From contig CAZINU010000001.1 of the NCBI GenBank assembly GCA_964540725.1, positions 166,334-230,333 on the forward strand: a stretch of 64,000 nucleotides of DNA. Direction: 5' to 3'. Position numbers and translations under genes: made by a program. Positions 44,106-53,021 of this stretch are shown here, one piece after another. This DNA comes from JANJWP01 sp964540725. Its GTDB lineage: Bacteria; Patescibacteriota; Gracilibacteria; BD1-5; UBA2023. Numbering within the stretch: the first letter of the stretch is position 1; each line of letters begins with the position of its first letter. Below the pieces are notes generated by a model, which worked only from the letters and a program-made list of their open reading frames with translations, had not been told where the DNA came from and did no database searches.

Positions 44106-46302
44106 TTATTTCCTAACCCCTCCCGCCATGAAACTGAAACCGGATCCGAACGCGTCTCCCGAGTACCCGGCCGTCCCTCCTTCCGTCCCTGCCAACGCCC
44201 AAGTTTCGCGCTTTCGCTCCGTATCGGCCCGTATGCGCGTATGCGAGGGGGTGGTCGATCCGGGGGAATGCGTCGGAAGAACGACCGGTTGCACGCCGGA
44301 GAAATGCGAAATCTTCGCCTCCCGAGTGGCCCGCCTTCTCGTCTGTACGAGAATGGCATGGAATTTGCCCAAACGGAAGTAGGGGGTTCGGAGCGATTTG
44401 ACACCCGCAAAACCTTCCATAGAATGCGCCCGCTTCGGTTCTCCGAGGTTCCCATGTTGGGGTATCGCCAAGCGGTAAGGCAGCGGATTTTGACTCCGCC
44501 ACGCGGGGGTTCGAATCCCTCTACCCCAGCCATAAGGGTCATAAACGCAAAGGGAAGCCGAAAACGGCTTCCCTTTGCCGTTATCGGAGTTCGAACTTTT
44601 TTTCCCGCCCCCCTTCTTCTTTTTGGACCTCGTTAGAACTTCACGATGGAAAATGCCTTGGAATAGCGGTTTCAGGCGGAAGTTCACTATGCGCCCCCGA
44701 TGAACGATGACGTAGTCGAAAATCGCTTTCGCCACTCATCGTTTTTTTCGTGGCGGGAAGTTTTTGAAATTGGTAGCGAGCTCTCTCGCGTAGGATAATG
44801 GTTCGTTTATCATCTCCGCGTTCCTTTCGGATACCGCGGGAAGGTTGGCGAGACGGTTCTTCGTCTCTTCGATTTCGACTTCCAGCTTGGATAACTGGTC
44901 GCGGATTTTTTCCTTCAGGAAAGGAAGCGTTTCCTCTACGTAGACCTTTAAGTTCCGTTGGCTTTCCCCTTCGAGCCTTCCGAGTTTTTTCCGAAGCAGG
45001 TTTCCGACGTCTTCTTGGAGTTTCCCTTCGGATTCGAGTCGAATCTCGATTGCCGTTTTGAGAAGTTTCATTTCTTCTTCGTCGAAGACCAGTTTCGATA
45101 TGATTTCCTCGTTCAGAAGATTTTCCAGTGTGATGCCCGATATGAACTCGTTGTCGCAAGCCCCCTTTTTATTACAGGAGCAACGGTAGTATTGGTAGGA
45201 TTTCTCCTTCTTTTTCTTGGTTTCCGCGGTAAACGGACGGAGCGATCAATTTTTCACGGCCGTTTCGTAATCCGTTCCGTCTCCCATTTGGCACGGACAA
45301 CGGACGATTCCTTTCCAAAGATACACTTCGTTTCATTCCCCCCATCCGCCTTTCGGTCAGCATTTCTTGCCTTCTCGAACGGCCCGGCATTGGTCGAACA
45401 GCCGTTTCGATATCAGGGGTACGAACGTTCCGAGTTCCCGTATCCGTTCGGTATAATCGACGACGACGCTTCATTCGCCGATTTCCATGAACGGGTATTT
45501 TTCTCGCAAGTACTCCCTTGCTTCGTTGTCGGGCATCTTATATTCGATTGCCACCCGACCCCAGTACAATTCCTGCGACAACATCTTTTCCACGTCCTTT
45601 TTCGTGAATTCCTCGATAATCTCGGGTTTTTCTCCGGAACGGTATTTCCGAAATCCGAGGCCGTTCAGTTTTTCTGCCAAGCTTTCGAAGCTGTACTCCC
45701 CCGTGGAATACAGTTCGAAACAGTTTATGACGGCCTCGTTTATCCGATGGTTCGTGTCGATTTCTACGCGCGTATATTTTCCTCTTCCATTCCGTACGTA
45801 TCATCTCGGCACTTGTCAGGAAATCGTTCCTTTCTCACGAATGGCACTATCGAGGTTCATGACGCCACCGCGGGATTTCTCCATGCTTTCGAAGACCGCT
45901 TCGTTTATGGCGTCCGCAAGTGCTTTCTTTCCCGACAGCACGGAACAATCGAAGCCTTCCCGTATCGAATATACCTTAACGACGTTCCCGACCACGTACC
46001 TTTTCAGAACGTCTCATTCTTCGAAGTTTCTCGCCAAACGCGAAGCCATGTAGACGAAAACCCCGTCGATTCTTTCGCCTTCGCCGAGAACGTTCCTTTT
46101 CCGTATCTCTTCCAGCATTTCCGTAAACTCGTCCCGACATCCAGCGACGAAGCTCGATTTGTTGTCCTTGAAAACTTTCACGATTTCGAATCAGCGCTTT
46201 CGGCATTCCGTGGTCAGCGCGTCGATTTGAAAGTCGATCGAAACCGAACGGTCCTTGTGTTTCAGACTGCTCCTTCTGGCGTAAATGAAGACTTTTTCCA
46301 TT
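44106..46302 (-). CDS. Large serine recombinase (integrase) of the tRNA-Gln element
   Basis: Resolvase domain starts MEKVFIYARRSSLKHKDRSV, with the catalytic Ser in ARRSS and SIDFQIDALTTECRKRG after it; MASRLARNFEEGD follows. The recombinase domain contains ISGQVPRGYVRNGRG, and a Zn ribbon (CGPKGG...RCPC...RCSC...GAC) and a coiled coil follow. At least eight TGA codons are Gly, including 45471 and 44736. Recognisable protein ends at about 44620 (NFRLKPLFQGIFHREVLTRS). The frame has no TAA/TAG until 44106, running antisense through tRNA-Gln, so the true 3' end is uncertain. Confidence 0.8.
44128..44382 (+). CDS. Possible small Cys-containing protein
   Basis: 84 aa from ATG 44128: MKLKPDPNASPEYPAVPPSV then a Cys-rich part (VCEGVVDPGECVGRTTGCTP) and a basic helix; stop TAG. 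No SD and no family. It overlaps, on the other strand, the runaway 3' end of the recombinase frame, so one of the two readings must be non-coding here. Confidence 0.35.
   Translation: MKLKPDPNASPEYPAVPPSVPANAQVSRFRSVSARMRVCEGVVDPGECVGRTTGCTPEKCEIFASRVARLLVCTRMAWNLPKRK
44398..44425 (+). promoter_or_regulatory. tRNA-Gln promoter
   Basis: TTGACA (44398-44403), 16-nt spacer, TAGAAT (44420-44425), 32 nt before the tRNA. Confidence 0.65.
44458..44532 (+). tRNA. tRNA-Gln (anticodon UUG)
   Basis: 75 nt with encoded CCA. TGGGGTA pairs with TACCCCA; anticodon arm GCGGA-TTTTGAC-TCCGC gives UUG; T arm GGGGGTTCGAATCCCTC is intact. Its 3' part GAATCCCTCTACCCC recurs at 52777-52791, marking the edge of an integrated element. 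Confidence 0.94.
44513..44527 (+). other. Putative attL core within tRNA-Gln
   Basis: GAATCCCTCTACCCC, end of the T arm and acceptor stem of tRNA-Gln; identical to 52777-52791. Confidence 0.65.
44549..44576 (+). terminator. tRNA-Gln terminator
   Basis: AAAGGGAAGCCG-aaaa-CGGCTTCCCTTT, 17 nt after the tRNA CCA. Confidence 0.75.
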
Positions 46303-46332
46303 GCGGGCGTGGGTTATGGAACCGTCGGCTTA

Positions 46333-46767
46333 TTACCGTCTCCGAATCTTGAAATCGACGATGGTTCCGCTCGAATCCGTCACCGTTTCGAGTTCGTCCG
46401 TCGGACCGAAATTCATGAAGTACCGGAAAAGGTCTTTTCGGTACTTCCACAGGTAGAGCGCGAGGAGTCCGAAGGCTTGGTTCGGAAAGTGGTCTTTCGC
46501 TTCGGATATTGTCGGTTCGGTCCAATTCCTTTTCGAAGCGTGTTTTCATAAGGAATCGAGAGCGTGCTTGGAAGCTCTCGGAAGGTTCGGCAGGTTGGCC
46601 ATGAACCCCCTTACGGCTTCGGAAAGGTTTTCGGCGATGCCGATGGCTTCGGCGGTCGAAATCTCGTTTCAGCGGTACCGGTAGCCCTTTCCGTCGGGAG
46701 AAAGGAGTTTTTTCAAAATCTGCTCGATTTCGCGTTCTTTCCTCGCGTCGTACGGTTGGTTCGCCAT
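46333..46767 (-). CDS. Hypothetical protein (144 aa) of the element
   Basis: Helical soluble protein with two TGA-Gly codons: MANQPYDARKEREIEQILKK, ISTAEAIGIAENLSEAVRGF, and a Trp/Tyr-rich part QAFGLLALYLWKYRKDLFRY. 30 bp upstream of the recombinase start. Could be a recombination-directionality factor or regulator by position, but no HTH is evident. Confidence 0.6.
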
Positions 46768-46820
46768 AGGATTTCGGGTTAACCCGTAAAAGATACCGAA
46801 AAAATCCGAAACCGAAAATC

Positions 46821-47447
46821 CTACAGCCATTCTGCGACTTTTTTGAAAGAACGATTCAAGGCTTCCTTGCGTTCTTCGTCGCTCCTTCCGTCGTCTTCCA
46901 CGAATCACGGAACGAACAGCACGGCGATTATCGGGAAAACGAAGAATCAGGCGGAGAAGGCTTCGAACCATTCGGGCGTGGTACCGATTCCGTCGAATAT
47001 CTTTACGGGAACCATAAAAAGAGCGAAAAACGCGAACCAGTGCTTCTTCAAAAGCGTGGTGATGACGAGTATCGCGTAAAGGAATCCGAGACCGCTCAAA
47101 AGCGATGCCATCGCCACGAAGAAGAGAACGAATCATCGGACGTTCGACGGAATCTTCGAAAGGATTGCGTCGGCGGTTTTGATCGCTTCGCAAATCCAAG
47201 CGAGAACTTCTATCCAAAGGGGGTATCGCGTTTCCTTCGGTCGCGGTTTTTCCACGGTCGGTTTCGGTTCCGACGTCCGCCGAACCGAAAGGTTCGATTT
47301 GAGGCTTTCGTATTCTTCCATCATCGCAACGAAATCGGCCCCCTTTCATCAGCGGTCTGGGTGGTATTTCATCGCGAGTTTGCGTTTTTGCCCTTCGAGC
47401 AAGGCTTCTTCGCCGACGAAGTACCGGTCTTTGGGGAAGTGTTTCAT
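46821..47447 (-). CDS. Membrane J-domain (DnaJ-like) protein of the element
   Basis: 208 aa with four TGA-Gly codons. The J-domain core is EEALLEGQKRKLAMKYHPDR followed by TGA-Gly and KGADFVAMMEEYESL: the HPD motif needed to stimulate Hsp70 is intact, though helix I is short. After a charged linker there are two or three TM segments (LFFVAMASLLSGLGFLYAIL; WFAFFALFMVPVKIF; FFVFPIIAVLFVP). It could recruit the host DnaK to the membrane. Start at 47447; an upstream in-frame ATG at 47582 is possible. Confidence 0.7.
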
Positions 47448-47600
47448 ACGCGCGGTCGGGTAATGGAAAAACCTTTCCGCGATTGTATCTGGGAAAAATG
47501 TCTTGTCCGGTGCTTTAGTGCGGAGATTGCGCGGTACCCGAGTCGATACGCGGAAAACGCCCAGACACGCTCGAACACGCATCGGCTTTTTTCGTCATTT

Positions 47601-48296
47601 TTACGACCTTTCCGATTCCAAAACCCCTCGAACGGTTTCCAAGGTGAGGAGTCCGAAGTTTTCGGGAAAGTACGTTTTCCGATTCTGGTCTTCGGGGTCT
47701 ATTCGGAACAGTCCGAGGTTTTCCGTTTTGGAATACAGGATTCGCGATTGCCACTGCTTCATTCATAGGGCGAAAACCTTTCGGACGGAGAAGTCTTTCC
47801 TTTCCAAGAGTTCCAGCATTCAGGCGAAAACCCTTTCCGATTCGTCCGCATACCCTTTTCCGACGGTTTCGGAACTCCCGGTTTCGAGCGAAAGGCAAGG
47901 AGCCGAGAGCGTTCGGTATCAGGGTTTCACGGCTCCGTCGGACGACTTGCCCGTAAAAAGGAGCACGCACGCGGGAATCTTCGTTCCGTTCACGCTCGCG
48001 GACGTGAAGGAAACGTTCGGATACCCGTCTCACGGAAGGAGGCGGTTCGCCATTTTCCTGAAATGTTCGAGAACGGTTTTCAATATCGGCAGTGCCAAGA
48101 GCGCGGAAGAAACGGTTTTCGGATCCACTTTCAGTTCGAAGACGACGAAAGATTGCGAACGTACTATCCGTCCGACCATCCGGTCGGGAGCGAGCGTTTC
48201 GTGGAAAGAGAAGAACGCGGGAATTTTCGAAGATTCCACGGCCCTTTCCAACGCGTCGCGGAGCGTCGTCCTATCTTCCATCGCCGATTTCGACAA
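47601..48296 (-). CDS. Hypothetical protein (231 aa) of the element
   Basis: Four TGA-Gly codons (first at 48030). Alpha/beta protein: TLRDALERAVESSKIPAFFS, SQSFVVFELKVDPKTVSSAL, then GYPNVSFTSASVNGTKIPAC and a C-terminal QSRILYSKTENLGLFRIDPE. No motif recognised. It overlaps the 3' end of the preceding TM/coiled-coil gene by 26 nt. Confidence 0.6.
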
Positions 48297-48756
48297 GCCT
48301 CGCCATCTCCGCGCGTATCTGTTCCAATTCCTCCGTTTTCTTTTCTTCGCTCATCCCGAGCTCTTCGAGCTTCATTCGGAGCTTGTCGGATTTCAAATCG
48401 GAATCGAAAGGGTTGGAAGAATCCGAAGAGAACGAATCGAGTTCGGCTTTGCGTATTTCGTTTTCGAGTTCGCGTTGGCGGATGGCGATGGTTTTCAACG
48501 CGTGGACGGTAGCCCGTTCCTTTTCGGCGAGTTTCCTGTATTCGGTTTCGGCCTTGGAAAGCGGTTTGCCTTGTCGTGATTCCGACCGTTCCGAAGTTTT
48601 GGAAGAAGACGGCGTGTGCCAGAATGCGAAGAACGCGACGAGCGCGAGAACCGCTATGAGTCCGAAAGAGTCGCCGTCCGTCGGACTTTCCTTCTTGGGT
48701 ATCGGCTTCGGAGATTCCGTCGCCGTGGCGTACGCCGTTCGGTAAAGTGCGTCCAT
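48271..48756 (-). CDS. TM plus coiled-coil protein (161 aa) of the element
   Basis: MDALYRTAYATATESPKPIP, a TM helix (about 31-48, FGLIAVLALVAFFAFW), then a long charged coiled coil (AETEYRKLAEKERATVHALK ... MKLEELGMSEEKKTEELEQI). TAG. Single-pass membrane protein of phage or element type; function unknown. Confidence 0.6.
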   Translation of the reverse strand: MDALYRTAYATATESPKPIPKKESPTDGDSFGLIAVLALVAFFAFWHTPSSSKTSERSESRQGKPLSKAETEYRKLAEKERATVHALKTIAIRQRELENEIRKAELDSFSSDSSNPFDSDLKSDKLRMKLEELGMSEEKKTEELEQIRAEMARLVEIGDGR

Positions 48757-48823
48757 AGTAAGGGAAAAATGAAGGTGTAATCGGCGTTTTCTGCGCCTCG
48801 TTATCTCCAATGGATGCCACGGA

Positions 48824-48922
48824 CGTTTTCTCAAATCTTTTTCCGACTTTTTTCGCGTTTCGACACGCGACCGCACGCCGAAGCGGAAAAGTCGGATTTT
48901 TGAAAAAAGATTTGAGAAAACG
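48824..48922. repeat. Long inverted repeat between divergent element genes
   Basis: Arms begin CGTTTTCTCAAATCTTTTT and end AAAAAGATTTGAGAAAACG, with a second inner pairing CCGACTTTT / AAAAGTCGG, around a GC-rich loop (48851-48890). It lies in the shared upstream region of the 161-aa (minus) and 145-aa (plus) genes. Confidence 0.8.
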
Positions 48923-48988
48923 GATCGCTTTTCGAATTGGATGGAAGTTCGGCTCCGTCCGACGGCTTACCAATTCATTTTTTTCGAC

Positions 48989-49426
48989 ATGAAGAAAACT
49001 ACCGAAGAAACCACGTGAGGATTCTATTTCCACTCCGACGATTTCGAACCGTCGAGAAAGCTCGAAGACGGCGATTCCTTCGCGCACTACCGTTTTCATT
49101 TCCTTTGCCGGTACGCGCTCGACGTGCGGGGAATCGAGGATTTTTCCTTCACGGTTTGAGAATTCGTGGAAAACGCCAAGGCGAAGAAGATTTGAAATCC
49201 CGAAAAACTCTCGGCGTCGCTTCTCGACGGTTGCGTACCCGAAAACCCGTACCTTTCCTTCTCTATGGAAAACGGGGTTCCGAAGATTTCCGTTTCACAG
49301 CCGAACTGAAGGGGAAGCATAGGCGAAAACCTCGTCGTGCTCGATTCGGCGACTTGCTCCGCGGTTTCGAAAGACGCCGAAGCGTTCAAGTTCCTTTGTT
49401 CGGTCGTGAAGAACTGCCGAGGTTAG
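48989..49426 (+). CDS. Hypothetical protein (145 aa) of the element
   Basis: Only visible with TGA = Gly (four codons). MKKTTEETTGGFYFHSDDFE, AHYRFHFLCRYALDVRGIED, VENAKAKKIGNPEKLSASLL, and a Cys-containing end KFLCSVVKNCRG with TAG. Mainly beta strands; no domain recognised. It is the only convincing plus-strand gene of the element. Confidence 0.65.
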
Positions 49427-49809
49427 CGAACCGATTCGAAAAGAAAAATCCCGAACCGTAGTCAACGGTTCGGGATTTTTTGAAAAAGTCGGTTTTTTTC
49501 TTGAGAAAACGCGGAACCCATCCATTTCGCAAGACAACGGCTGACCGAGTACAAACGGTCGTCCCAGAGCGGTGAGTCCCCGAGGATATAAAACCGCGCA
49601 AATGGGTCGCGATGAGCCGAAACGCGAGGCATTCCTTGGCGAACGCAGTCCGATATACGGAACGGGTTCGAACTTCTCCGTTTTGGCGAAAGCCAAACGA
49701 GTGATAAGTCCCTAACGGGATGAGTGGTAGCGACGAGCGTTTTTTCGTGCTCGCTCTTCTTTTTGTCGGTTTTGAAAGAGCGGGCACGCCCCACGAATCG
49801 AATCCTCAA
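49423..49809 (-). CDS. Doubtful ORF downstream of the endonuclease
   Basis: TTG 49809 (or a GTG a few codons in) through TGA-Gly 49462-49464 to TAA 49423. Basic sequence with ISDCVRQGMPRVSAHRDPF and WDDRLYSVSRCLAKWMGSAF. It starts 19 nt after the endonuclease stop but reads through a terminator hairpin and overlaps the end of the convergent gene, so it may be non-coding. Confidence 0.3.
49447..49483. terminator. Terminator after the 145-aa gene
   Basis: AAATCCCGAACCGT-agtc-AACGGTTCGGGATTTTTTG, followed by a further T run at 49494-49500. Confidence 0.82.
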
Positions 49810-49828
49810 TCGGAACAGGCTACAAAAA

Positions 49829-51067
49829 CTACCGCTCTCTATCTTTCAATAAGACTATGAAATCTTCAAGATTCATGAGCCAGCCCTTCTGCCTGTCCGT
49901 ATAGGTTTCATGAAGTTTCTTCGGGAGGATGAGTTGAAGATTTTCACTTCGCATCTCGTCCGTTTGAGATTCGCTGATTGCTGTTTGAAGAGTGATGAGA
50001 TGTTTTTTCTCGATTCGTTTCGCTTCGGCTAAAACCTGTCTCCATCTGTCTTTACAGGTTGTCTTCGCGCCCAGCATTGTCAGTTTACTTATTGGAAAAG
50101 CGGGATTTCTGTATTCGTCGATTCATGGAAAGAGGAAATCCGGTTTGGAGCGGTTTTCCGTTATTTCAGTTCTTGAATGCCTGATGGATCTGCTTTTGAA
50201 AAGATGTTCTATATGGTTTTCCAAACTTGCTCAAGCGCGACTTTTCCTTCTGTTTTGAACATGGAGCGAGAAACCTATGAATCCTTCAACGTCGGCAATG
50301 CCCCGACCATCCATGAATCATTGGGAAAGCCTGTCAGCCAGATGATAACGCTCCAAGGTTCTAAAAAGTACCTCCTCACGTTCCATCCACGCCATAAGGA
50401 CGGAATCTGAATCATCCAAGGCATCGACGCCTTTCAAAGTTTGCCGAGCGTATTCGGAAAAGATTTTCGTACTTGGAAACGAGTCTTTTCAAAAACGAGA
50501 AAGCATATCTTCCAAGAATGTCTCGTCTTCCGTCTCCACCTGAAATCCTATCGCTTCCAAAATTGTTTTTGCTGCGAACTCGATTCGAACCTGTCAGGTT
50601 TCAATTTCGCTCCTGACTGAAAATCAAGGATGGGCTGACGTCGTTAGGCCAAAGAGCCATTCTAATTGGCTGGCGATAGTCGAATCGTTTTCGGCAATAA
50701 TGATCAACAGCCGTCAGTTCGGTAATTTGCCGATGATTAGTAAGTCGCCTTCATTGGCGCATTCAGAGACGCTGGTTGTCGGAAAATAGAGCCTATATTC
50801 AGAACGTCAGGTTTTCTCGAAACTTTTAGCCCTTGGGTCATACCAAGTCACCGTTCATTCATCCGAGACGGCTTCGTCGTCAAAATCGTTGAGGTACAGA
50901 AAATGCGCTTCGAAATACTTCTTTTCTTGCTCCTCTCACAACATCGTTTTAAGTCCTTTTACCCCATTGAACTCGTGCTGATTCGAATTCGCGGGATTCG
51001 CTTCGACTGCGCTCAATCGCTTTGCAGCGATGCTCTCAAAATATTTGGAAAGATACCCGTTTTCCAT
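49829..51067 (-). CDS. EcoRII-type restriction endonuclease
   Basis: 412 aa (EcoRII has about 404), with ten TGA-Gly codons; the standard code shows only an 82-aa remnant. An N-terminal effector-like domain (DLLIIGKLPNGRLLIIIAEN, ASQLEWLFGL) is followed by a C-terminal PD-(D/E)xK domain: KPDFLFPGIDEYRNPAF (Asp310) and MLGAKTTCKDRWRQVLAEAK (Lys335), then KKHLITLQTAISESQTDEM. Likely target is a CCWGG-like site, by family inference. It starts immediately after the methyltransferase stop. Confidence 0.9.
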
Positions 51068-52348
51068 TTATGCCGTAGTTATCAAAGAAGGAGCGTCCTC
51101 TTTCATTTTAGCCAACAAGGGCGAATAAAGCGATAGCTGTTGATTTTTTATACCCATGATATGGGGTTTCATTGCTCGCGCTGCTTCGCTCATAACTGGA
51201 ACGACGACGGAGTTTCCGAATTGCCTATAAGCTTGGGTGTCGGAGACCGGGATTTTGAAAGAATCGGGAAATCACATCAGACGCGCGCATTCACGGGGTG
51301 TAAGTCGCCTTGGATTCTTATTTTTACCCCTTGAGACGAGTATTTCCGAACCATCTTTGTAATATCGGGCGGAGAGAGTTCGACTTGTGTCATTCGGCGT
51401 CACCAATCCGAATCAGAACCCATTTCACTTCGCCTTGTGCTTCTCGGCGTATCATTGTAAGTATGCCCACAGCTTGTCTGATAGGGTGAACTTCGATTGA
51501 ACTTTTCATTTGGAACCGTGAATGTACCTATTTCCATCATGTTCAATTGGCAATTCCGTTCCGTCCTCTGGATGAAGGATGAAGTTCATCTTCGGTGCCG
51601 ATAATGGAATGTTGAAGGAGTCCCATGAAAAATCAGTCTTCTCCCTGAATCCAACTATCAGTATTCGTTCCCGATGTTGTGGAACCCAAGATTTTCCATC
51701 TACGACCTTCCAATGTACGTCATAACCCAATTCATCTCGTAATGTTTGTAAGATTACGCGGAACGTATTGCCTTTATCATGGGAAACAAGATTTTTTACG
51801 TTTTCCAGCAAGAAAGCCGAAGGGCGTTTTTCTGCGATAATTCTTGCGACATCAAAAAAAAGAGTTCATTGGGTGGTACATTCGAAACCATGAGGACGAC
51901 CAAGGGAGTTCTTTTTACTTACCCCAGCGATAGAGAATGGCTGACAAGGGAAACCTGCCAGCAATACATCATGATTCGGTATATCTTTCGCTTCAACTTT
52001 GGTAATATCTCACTCCACCTTGTGATCCTCCCCGAAGTTCTCGACGTAAGTTTTTACTGACCAAGGACTCCATTCGCTCGTAAACACGCACTTTCCGCCT
52101 GCTTGTTCGAAACCAAGGCGAATGCCACCGATTCAGGCGAAGAGGTCTATGAACGTGAAATCTTGTCCGCCATTTGTTCAGTTCTTGGAGGAAAGGGCTT
52201 CTTTAAGGGCTGGGATTATCAAGGATGGGGTGGGGATTTCACCTTTTTCCCAACGTCGAATGGTACGAGAGTTCCTTCATAAAATGTTCGCGATTTCTCA
52301 TTGAGAAAAGCGTAATCGGGCCTTTGCGAGCATTTCTTGCGGACTCAT
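51068..52348 (-). CDS. dcm: DNA (cytosine-5) methyltransferase with N-terminal HTH regulator domain
   Basis: 426 aa with eleven TGA-Gly codons. Residues 1-55 are an XRE-like HTH (MLAKARLRFSQGEIANILGR NSRTIRRWEKG). Methyltransferase motifs: FIDLFAGIGGIRLGF (SAM), AGFPCQPFSIAG with catalytic Cys135, AFLLENVKNLVSHD, QHRERILIVGF, and C-terminal YRQFGNSVVVPV. Known for the EcoRII/SsoII group: the N-terminal HTH represses the enzyme's own promoter. It protects host DNA from the adjacent endonuclease. Confidence 0.93.
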
Positions 52349-52412
52349 ATTTTCGTTTTACTGGGTAAGATTTCGGACAAAATATCCGGATTCTGACACA
52401 TGTCAAAAGGCA

Positions 52413-52434
52413 TTTTATGTATTTTTACATAAAA
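52413..52434. promoter_or_regulatory. Candidate operator upstream of dcm
   Basis: Perfect 9-bp dyad TTTTATGTA-tttt-TACATAAAA, 65 bp before the dcm start, plus a smaller dyad TGACA-ca-TGTCA at 52394-52405. Likely binding site for the HTH domain of the methyltransferase. Confidence 0.6.
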
Positions 52435-52584
52435 CCATATGTAATTTATAAGCGAAACACAATTTATTTGTGGATTTACTCGTCTCAAAGAAGAAAAGCC
52501 TCCGTTAATCTCGCTAAATCGTCAGGCTTACAGCCTTTCATAAAGAGTTCTAACACTGCCTCCTCGGGTCAGCCATTCTCGAAT

Positions 52585-52609
52585 CAAAAATCCCCCGAAA
52601 GGGGGATTT
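52585..52609 (-). terminator. Terminator facing left at the element's right flank
   Basis: Minus strand AAATCCCCC-tttc-GGGGGATTTTTG. It follows the structured repeat at 52625-52791, as expected if that region is transcribed leftward. Confidence 0.7.
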
Positions 52610-52624
52610 GTTGTTCGAGAAGGC

Positions 52625-52791
52625 GGGGTAGAGGGATTCGAAGCCGCCGCCTTCCGTCTCGTCCGCCGGAGGCGGCGAGGCGGTACGGAGCCACTATTCG
52701 TGGCTCCGTAGGCAAGGGGTTCCGAGGAACGAGCGTCCGGCGCCGCATCGCGGCCCGGCGCGACATTCCGAGGAAAGAATCCCTCTACCCC
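52625..52791 (-). repeat. Structured region closed by two inverted tRNA-Gln 3' fragments (putative attR)
   Basis: GGGGTAGAGGGATTCGAA (52625-52642) is the complement of 18 nt of tRNA-Gln; GAATCCCTCTACCCC (52777-52791) is a direct copy. Together they can pair as a 15-bp stem enclosing hairpins such as ACGGAGCCAC-gaata-GTGGCTCCGT (about 52684-52709) and GCCGCC/GGCGGC. It contains copy 2 of the 21-nt dispersed repeat (52712-52732). No tRNA or known RNA family is recognised. The flank 52349-53021 contains no gene I support. Confidence 0.6.
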
Positions 52792-53021
52792 TCCGCAAGT
52801 TTCCAACGAACGGGGGCGTATCGTTCCAACATTCCTCTATCCCCAGTACGCGGAGGGGTTTCTTCCCGAAAGCCACCGTATCGAATCCTTCCAAATTTCG
52901 ATTTGCTTTTTCTTTCGGAATCCATAGAGTCTTCGGGCTCAAAAAGGCGGGAAGGGTTTTTCGCCTGTTGATTCGGAGTGATTTTTCCATATACTCCCCA
53001 CCGTCATTTTTCATTCGTACC

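Larger units (their letters stand above)
44513..52791. mobile_element. Integrative element at tRNA-Gln with serine recombinase and EcoRII-type R-M system
   Basis: Bounded by a 15-bp direct repeat, GAATCCCTCTACCCC, in the tRNA-Gln 3' end (44513-44527) and at 52777-52791. Inside are a large serine recombinase next to the tRNA, four small minus-strand genes, a 145-aa plus-strand gene, an EcoRII-like endonuclease and its methyltransferase. TGA is used as Gly many times per gene, far more than in the flanking chromosome, and the right part is more AT-rich. Serine integrases normally leave very short identities, so the 15-bp repeat may instead reflect earlier tyrosine-recombinase events; the right border is therefore tentative. 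Confidence 0.7.

Noticed and set aside
43928..44542. 204-aa minus ORF over tRNA-Gln
   Set aside because: It is the antisense of the tRNA and its flanks; the typical 'GFEPPRGGVK' translation of a tRNA gene.
49386..49787. 133-aa minus ORF
   Set aside because: Overlaps the terminator and the opposite gene end, Ser/Arg-rich; even the alternative frame at 49423-49809 is only weakly supported.
52600..52800. tRNA-Ser or tmRNA at the right flank
   Set aside because: Ends resemble a tRNA 3' region, but no anticodon arm, D arm, T stem or tag ORF can be paired.
52417..52971. 184-aa ORF across the element's right flank
   Set aside because: Reads through the dcm operator, a terminator and the hairpin repeats; composition unlike a protein.
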